A stretch of DNA of 64,000 nt from NCBI RefSeq assembly GCF_905404315.1, contig NC_066309.1:1984001-2048000 (forward strand), read 5' to 3'. The DNA comes from Leptidea sinapis (lineage: Eukaryota > Arthropoda > Insecta > Lepidoptera > Pieridae). The position numbers and the translations under genes were made by a program. Each line of letters begins with the position of its first letter. The first letter of the stretch is position 1. Of the stretch, positions 58,511-64,000 are shown in pieces. The notes under the pieces are model-generated. The model worked only from the letters and a program-made list of their open reading frames with translations, did no database searches and was not told the DNA's origin.

Positions 58511-59443
58511 TAGTTATCTGCAACTAAAGAATCTGGAACCGAAACTTTTTCATTTTCCGTATAGCCAAAGGTTTGGTAATTATGTGGTCCCCAAACTAGT
58601 GCCGAAGCTAGATTCCTGAACTTGCCGAAACCAAAATCGAATCGTAGCCCTTGAATAAGTTTAAATTTTTTATGAAAATTACGGAGTCACCTCTATGTGA
58701 TTCATGTGGAATAATTGGACGTATTTTCTGAAAAACGTTCCAAGCCACAAACATCACATTTTAAGGAATTCGTGTTTAAAGTTGAATAAATATTATTTGA
58801 ATCACGTGACCAGTTTTGTGTTCTTAAATCAATTTCAACATGATTATGGTTTGGAACGTTTTTCTGGAATTATGTCCAATTGAGGATGTTGAACACTTAT
58901 TAAATGAATGTGTCCGATTTGAGTCTAGTAGTGTCAAAATTGTAGGACTTATGGGTTTCAACAGATTTGATACGGGCATGTTTGTAAATATATTTGCCCG
59001 TCCTGCGTCAAAGGATGCCTGATAAGTCTGTTTGAATCCCTAAGTCTTATTTGTTGAAGACTGTTTATCTTGCTTTTCTTTATTTTTTTAGATAGTTAAG
59101 TAAAGAATATTGTTTTTCTTTTGTGTTAGTGTTAATGTACTCAGAATATAATAGGACTGACATGTACATACATATAAAAGCCCCTAAATATATAAAGAAA
59201 AAAAAATCGAATCGTGCTTCATTAAAATATTACCGTAAAACAGAAGTTAAACGATTAAATAATAAGTAATAATTAATTTATAATATATTACTTACGTTCT
59301 GATGCAAATCATCTCTTAATACATCCATTTCCTCCACACTGACCCTGTCCTGTTGCTGCCATTCTTCTTTGATGTTTGACTAAAAAATATTTAATTGTGT
59401 AATTTGGCCAGCGGAAATATAGTCTTATACACTTTTTATTATG
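58511..59443. other. No confident gene
   Basis: A 60-codon ORF at 58840-59022 contains EDVEHLLNEC, reminiscent of the zinc-knuckle-like end of some LINE polyproteins, but the match is too short to assign. The rest is AT-rich. Confidence 0.35.
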
Positions 59444-59700
59444 AAAATAAGGGACAAGACGAGCAGGACGTTCAGCTGTTGTTAATACGCCCTGCCCATT
59501 ACAATGCAGTGCCGCTCAGGATTATTGAAAAACCCAAAAATTCTTCCACTACTACTGTGCTAGTCACCATGAGACATGAGTCTCATTTGCCCAGTAATTT
59601 CACAAGCTACGGCGCCCTTCAGACTGAAACACAGTAATGTTTACACATACCTGTTTCACGGAAAAAGGCGCCGTTGTGGTACCGATAATCTAAGCCGGCA
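59444..59700 (+). repeat. Repeat family B, longest copy
   Basis: 'gggacaagacgagcaggacg', 'gccctgcccattacaatgca', 'agtctcatttgcccagtaat', 'ctacggcgcccttcagactg' and 'gcgccgttgtggtaccgata'. About 255 bp, non-coding, probably a non-autonomous element. Confidence 0.75.
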
Positions 59701-59954
59701 ACAAAATCTATGATAATAATTGTGTTGTGTAAATGCCTCGAAGCAACAATTATGATTATGATTTGGTAGCATTATACACAGAAACATACGTTTTAATAAT
59801 TATATGATGATATGATGAAGGCCTGATTCTTGAAAAAGTGATACTTAAGCGGGTTTTTTTTTTATTAAACGGTAGATTTTCAATCGACTTCATTTCTTAC
59901 AATTTAACGGCCTGATTTTAACACTCTAGTCTTCTTCTTAGTCGGACACTCTTG

Positions 59955-62900
59955 TCAGAGTGGTCGTGGTTGCGCTGACGAGGTACATGGTGGAGTGTTC
60001 GGTGGGTCAACATCCTTTCTGAGGGTAGATCTCCTGGCGATGTGCTTCCATTTCTGACGGTTAGAGGCGTTGCGAGTACACTGGACTATGGTGGACTCAG
60101 TAGCCTTTGTGATGGCGTCTATCCAGCGGGTTGGCGATCGACCGCGTGCTCTCTTGCCTTCCACCTGGCCCTGAACTACCAGTCTCTCCATCGAGTTCTC
60201 ATTTCTAGAGACGTGACCAAAGAACTTCAGTATTCTTAGTTGCACAATTGACGATAGTCTGTCTTTAATACGAAGCTCTTTGAGGATGGATACATTGGTG
60301 CGAAATGCCGTCCACGGGATCTTTAGGAGGCGTCTCCAGCACCACATCTCTAATGCATCGATTTTACAGCGGTCCTGCAGTCTCAGAGACCAAGTTTCGG
60401 CTCCATAGAGAAAGATTGGAAACACAAGGCATTTCATCAATCTGACTTTAGTCTTCTTGGTAATCCTCCTGTCCCTCCAAATCTTTCCCAGTTGTTCCAC
60501 TGCAGACCTGGTGATGGCGCACCGTCGTCTGATCTCGTCGCCACATCCTCCAGTACTTGATATAGTAGAACCAAGATAAATATAGGTCTGAACCACTTCA
60601 CAGTTGGCTACATAGGGTACGTTGGTTCCAATTTGTTCGGCCCGGTCTACTATCATCACCTTCGTCTTGTCTCGGTTAATAATAAGTCCGAATTGGAGAC
60701 TGGTACTTTCTAGACGGTTTAGAAAATTTTCCATATCTTCTCTAGTCTGTGCGAGAAGGGTAGTATCATCAGCGTATCTGAGGTTATTTATCACGCGTCC
60801 CCCAACAGATATTCCTTTGTTCCAATCTTCCAAGACAATGCGCATAATATACTCTGTGTAGATGTTAAAGAGTAATGGCGATAAGATGCATCTTTGTCGT
60901 ACACCGGCCTCAGTCTTGAATTCGCTTGAAAGGGTATCATCCACTCGTACCGCTGCAGTACCGTGCTCATACAACCTTCTCAATAGAACTATTAAATGGG
61001 ATGGTACACCCATTTCCGCAAGTATCTTCCAAAGGTGTGTCCATATGACCGTGTCAAATGCTTTGCGAAAGTCCACAAAGCAGATGTAAAGGGTTGTATT
61101 GAATTCTCTGGCCTTCTCAATAATCTGACGCAGTATAAGAATTTGTTCCCGAGTGCCTCTTCCCTTAACAAATCCGGCTTGCTCGGGTGCAATCTGCCTT
61201 GAGAGGTAGGCCAACAGCCTTGTATTAATTATGTGGAGCATCACCTTACTTGCATGAGATATCAAGGATATGAGTCGGTAGTTGATGCATTTCTTGGTGG
61301 ACCCTTTTTTGTGCAGTGGAATGAAAATGGATTTTGACCAATCGTCAGGCCATATTCCAGTCTCCCATATTTTACAGCAGATGGTATATAAAATATCAAC
61401 TCCAGGTTCTCCCATCGCTTTGAGGACTTCTATTGGGATCTCATCACAACCTATGGCTTTATTGCATTTGAGGTCTGTAATTGCTGCTCGTACTTCATCC
61501 CGCATGATGTCGGGTTCACGGTCAAGTATGTTGTGGGGAGAACATGTGAAGCTTAGTACCAAATTATTGGAAAATAATGATTGACAATATTCCTTCCACA
61601 CATTCACGATATCCTTTATCTCCGTAACCGTATTCCCAGCGGAGTCCTCAACAGCCCACGTCTTAGGTTTAAATTGGCGTGTTATGTATCGCACCTTATC
61701 ATGCAGATCTTTGGTTTGATATTTGTCGGAGTGCTGTTCCAGTTCATGACATATCTTACTCAGATGGTTATTGCGGTCACGTCGGCAAGCAGCTTGTATG
61801 ATAGCTGACTTGGCATTTAGCTTCGTAATGCTAGCACCACTGGCTTTAAGTTTTCGGCGCTCTTCAACCAAATGCCAGGTTTCTTCCGTCATCCAATGTT
61901 GTCGTTTTGGTAAGACTGTTTTCGGTTGTGACTCAGCAATCGCCTCCACAATATATGTTTTTGCCGAGATCCACAAGTAGTTAAGAGTCATTGTTTCCGA
62001 TACCTGCTCTCCATGCGGCATGTCTGTTCTGTATCGAGGTGGTTAGTGACTTTCGATCTTTCACCTCCATTCTTCTAGCCATTTTAATTTGTCTTGCTCT
62101 TTGCAATTTCAATCGCAGGTTCCCAATGAGCAGTTGATGGTCGGAATGACAATCAGCACCGGGAAGGGTATGTGTATTGGCAATTGAACTTTTCCATCTG
62201 GTTCTCACTAATATGTAATCTATCTGATTGCGGTGGTTGCCATCAGGGGAGGTCCAGGTATATAGGCGTCTAGGATGGTGTTTGAACATCGTGTTTGCTA
62301 TGGCCATGTTGTTATCGGCTGCAAACTCTATGAGTCGTTCACCCCTTGGGTTACGAACACCATGGCCATAGTTCCCAACAATATGTCGTATGCCCGTATT
62401 CATTGTGGTGTTTCCCACCTTGGCGTTAAAGTCCCCAATGATGATTAATAGCTCTCTTTTGGGGATCTTAGCTATTGAAGACTCAAGTTGACAATAGAAG
62501 TCTTCTACTTCTTCATCTTTGGCAGAACTTGTAGGAGCATAGACTTGAATTATGTTGAATGGGGTCGGTGATGCGCTAAGTTTAATGGAAATAATTCTAT
62601 CATTAATTGGGTGATATCCAAGCACCGAATTTTTACATAATTTAGGGATCGCAATAGCCACACCCGAAAAGCTACTTTTATCGTTGCCGGAGAAATAGAT
62701 GGTATGTTTCTCTGAGTCAAAGTGGCCGCTACCTTTCCAATGTATCTCACTGATTCCCGTGATAGTGAGTTTGCATCGCTCAAGTTCTTGTTCCAGAATA
62801 TGAAGCTTTCCATCTTCAAGAAGCCCTCGAACGTTCCATGTACCTATGCGAAGATCGTTTCTTAAATTAATATTCTTTCTTCTTCTTCCAGTAGCATTTC

Positions 62901-62990
62901 TTCCATAGGATGCCTGGTTGCCTGCATCCTGATGGATGCAGGCAACCAGGGTGCCTGGGTGCCAGGGTGCCAGGCAGGAAATGGGTTACC
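59955..62990 (-). pseudogene. RTE-type endonuclease-reverse transcriptase, one frameshift
   Basis: The endonuclease frame is open from about 62990 to 61981 and includes RNDLRIGTWNVRGLLEDGKL, ITGISEIHWKGSGHF, NIIQVYAPTSS, LLIIIGDFNAKVG, LYTWTSPDGNHRNQIDYIL and GADCHSDHQLL. These are APE-family catalytic motifs for nicking target DNA. A shift near 62000 leads to the RT frame (62021-59955, 688 aa) with NKAIGCDEIPIEVLKAMG, YRLISLISHASKVMLHIINTRL, GFVKGRGTREQI, CFVDFRKAFDTV, GVRQRCILSPLLFNIY and catalytic LRYADDTTLL, then YLGSTISSTGGCGDEIRRR, YGAETWSL and a C-terminal RWIDAI region. No ATG was found for the endonuclease frame. One repair would restore it, so it inserted recently. Confidence 0.9.
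62913..62950. repeat. Perfect 17-bp hairpin, loop TGAT
   Basis: Arms CCTGGTTGCCTGCATCC (62913-62929) and GGATGCAGGCAACCAGG (62934-62950), 4-nt loop. Located just upstream of the endonuclease motifs of the RTE element. Confidence 0.97.
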
Positions 62991-63015
62991 GGCCATCAGG
63001 CCGGTAACCCATTTC
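62978..63015. repeat. Perfect 17-bp hairpin, loop ATCA
   Basis: Arms GAAATGGGTTACCGGCC (62978-62994) and GGCCGGTAACCCATTTC (62999-63015), 4-nt loop that is the reverse complement of the neighbouring hairpin's loop. Between the two hairpins, TGCCTGG and CCAGGCA (62952-62976) form a weaker third stem. Confidence 0.97.
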
Positions 63016-63490
63016 ACACCCTCAGCCCCGGAAAACTCAGGGCGCCGGTCGCTACGCGGGTTGCCAGGCGGTCTTACTCTGTCTTTAAACATACTCATCA
63101 TTGCAACTCTCATGGGATAAATAATGTAGTAGGTTCCCGTTACTTTCTACATCGCGGTACTATAGCCTCAGTGGCTATACTAATCCAAGAGTGAACCGGT
63201 TCAGAACATATGGTTCTTTCGCTTCACTTCGGTACTGATGGTTACCGCTGCCCTCCATCAGGATCCAGGTTCTACGCCCCTGTAGCTTGCCTCCTCCGCT
63301 GGTTAGTCCGTACCGACAACTGTTGTCTCCGCATTCACCACCGTTGAGGTCTTCACCCGTAACCCTGGGCACGGGTTCTGCGTTATACCCCGCAGTACTG
63401 GGTCCCTGCTGAACTCCGCCATCTACACACTCCGGCTTGCTGAAGTGTAAGATGCCCACCCCCGCGACATGGACGCGCCAGACAGGACTT

Positions 63491-64000
63491 GCCCAAGTTA
63501 AGTCACACTCTAGTCAGGGACGTGCATTTCATATATGCCTTTAGGCATTGCCTACCTAGTTATGAAAGTATTAAATAAATACTCAATATATAATAAAAAT
63601 AAAATATTAAATAATAAAGTTGATTACGTTTAATTTGCTTCCGTTATACTATAACCAAACTTGTATTGAACACCGACTCATTCAATATTTCCTTACGCTA
63701 GATACATACTACATTCGTACGGTAGGCAGTCCCAAAAATGCCTATGCGACGCAACGAGTATTTCATAGATCTTATTTAGAAAAGTATTGGTCACTGTTAA
63801 ACGATATTCAGCAATGTATGGGCGACTAGGTAGGCATGCCTACTTACGATTTGTAGCGAGATAAACCGATTACCCCACATCTGTCTCACTCCCTCCATAT
63901 TAGGAGTTAATGACTATTTCAGTTTTTTGTCTTCGTGAGTATCATTAGAGTAAATAGGTATATTCATTGATTAATAATTTATTTTTATTATAGTTCATTC
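63491..64000. other. No gene; imperfect inverted repeat
   Basis: 'aggcattgcctacctagt' (63543) is nearly inverted at 63826-63842 ('actaggtaggcatgcct'), bounding about 300 bp of AT-rich non-coding DNA, possibly a MITE. A related word, 'gaggtaggcactgcctaa', is at 41610. Confidence 0.45.

Larger units (their letters stand above)
59854..63490 (-). mobile_element. Near full-length RTE-type LINE
   Basis: Minus strand in order: 5' region (about 63490-62990) with ORFs of uncertain meaning and two strong hairpins, the APE endonuclease, the reverse transcriptase, a short 3' UTR, and a 10-nt A tail (T run 59854-59863 on +). One frameshift separates endonuclease from RT. The 5' boundary is approximate because no target-site duplication was found. 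Confidence 0.88.

Noticed and set aside
58840..59022. Small gene with EDVEHLLNEC
   Set aside because: Only a weak resemblance to a LINE polyprotein end; too short to support.
63175..63459. A separate protein-coding gene on the minus strand (94 codons)
   Set aside because: It lies in the 5' region of the RTE element with no recognisable domain; more likely leader sequence of the LINE.

Overview
The window is an AT-rich insect nuclear segment. The repeat families it carries are ones I associate with Lepidoptera: CR1, Jockey and RTE LINE remnants, a tRNA-headed SINE, Helitron-type elements ending in CTAG, and MITEs. It also has GT-AG introns and AATAAA polyadenylation signals. I see no bacterial, phage or CRISPR features. 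Repeat assignments rest on motifs and on comparing copies within the window, not on database searches.

Three cellular genes are well supported. A three-exon THAP-domain gene lies on + at 2446-4233 (223 aa, N-terminal zinc-dependent DNA-binding domain, C-terminal coiled coil). It converges on a three-exon PIF1 DNA helicase on - at 7555-5141 (639 aa, all helicase motifs present). Near the middle is an apparently intron-less twist gene on + (38536-39507; bHLH domain plus C-terminal WR motif). Twist sits in an interval of about 4.5 kb poor in recognisable transposons, and its upstream side carries a diverged tandem duplication that may be regulatory.

Most of the remaining sequence is mobile DNA or sequence with no visible feature. 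From left to right the main items are: a Tc1/mariner fragment and a large foldback (0.8-1.9 kb); a MITE (10.2 kb); an ORF1-only retroelement abutting a tRNA-derived SINE (10.8-12.3 kb); a broken Jockey element (12.7-14.1 kb); CR1 3' ends (14.9, 20.1, 27.0, 29.6, 30.2 and 35.4 kb); Helitron-type elements (8.7, 19.7, 20.6, 24.6 and a tandem pair at 45.3-46.0 kb); RTE 3' ends (21.9, 42.0 and 43.4 kb); a CR1-group reverse transcriptase with an intact 424-aa ORF next to a 230-bp pentamer microsatellite (30.4-32.1 kb); a GC-rich Jockey element (48.6-50.15 kb); a complete but inactivated pogo-type DNA transposon nested in another repeat (53.47-56.66 kb); and a nearly full-length RTE-type LINE (59.85-63.5 kb).

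The most unusual structures are four. The pogo element has exact boundaries, subterminal arrays of its TIR motif, and a C-terminal PHD-like finger. The RTE element has two consecutive perfect 17-bp hairpins with mutually complementary loops in its 5' region. The ORF1-like gene is interrupted by a single in-frame TAG. A diverged duplication lies upstream of twist.
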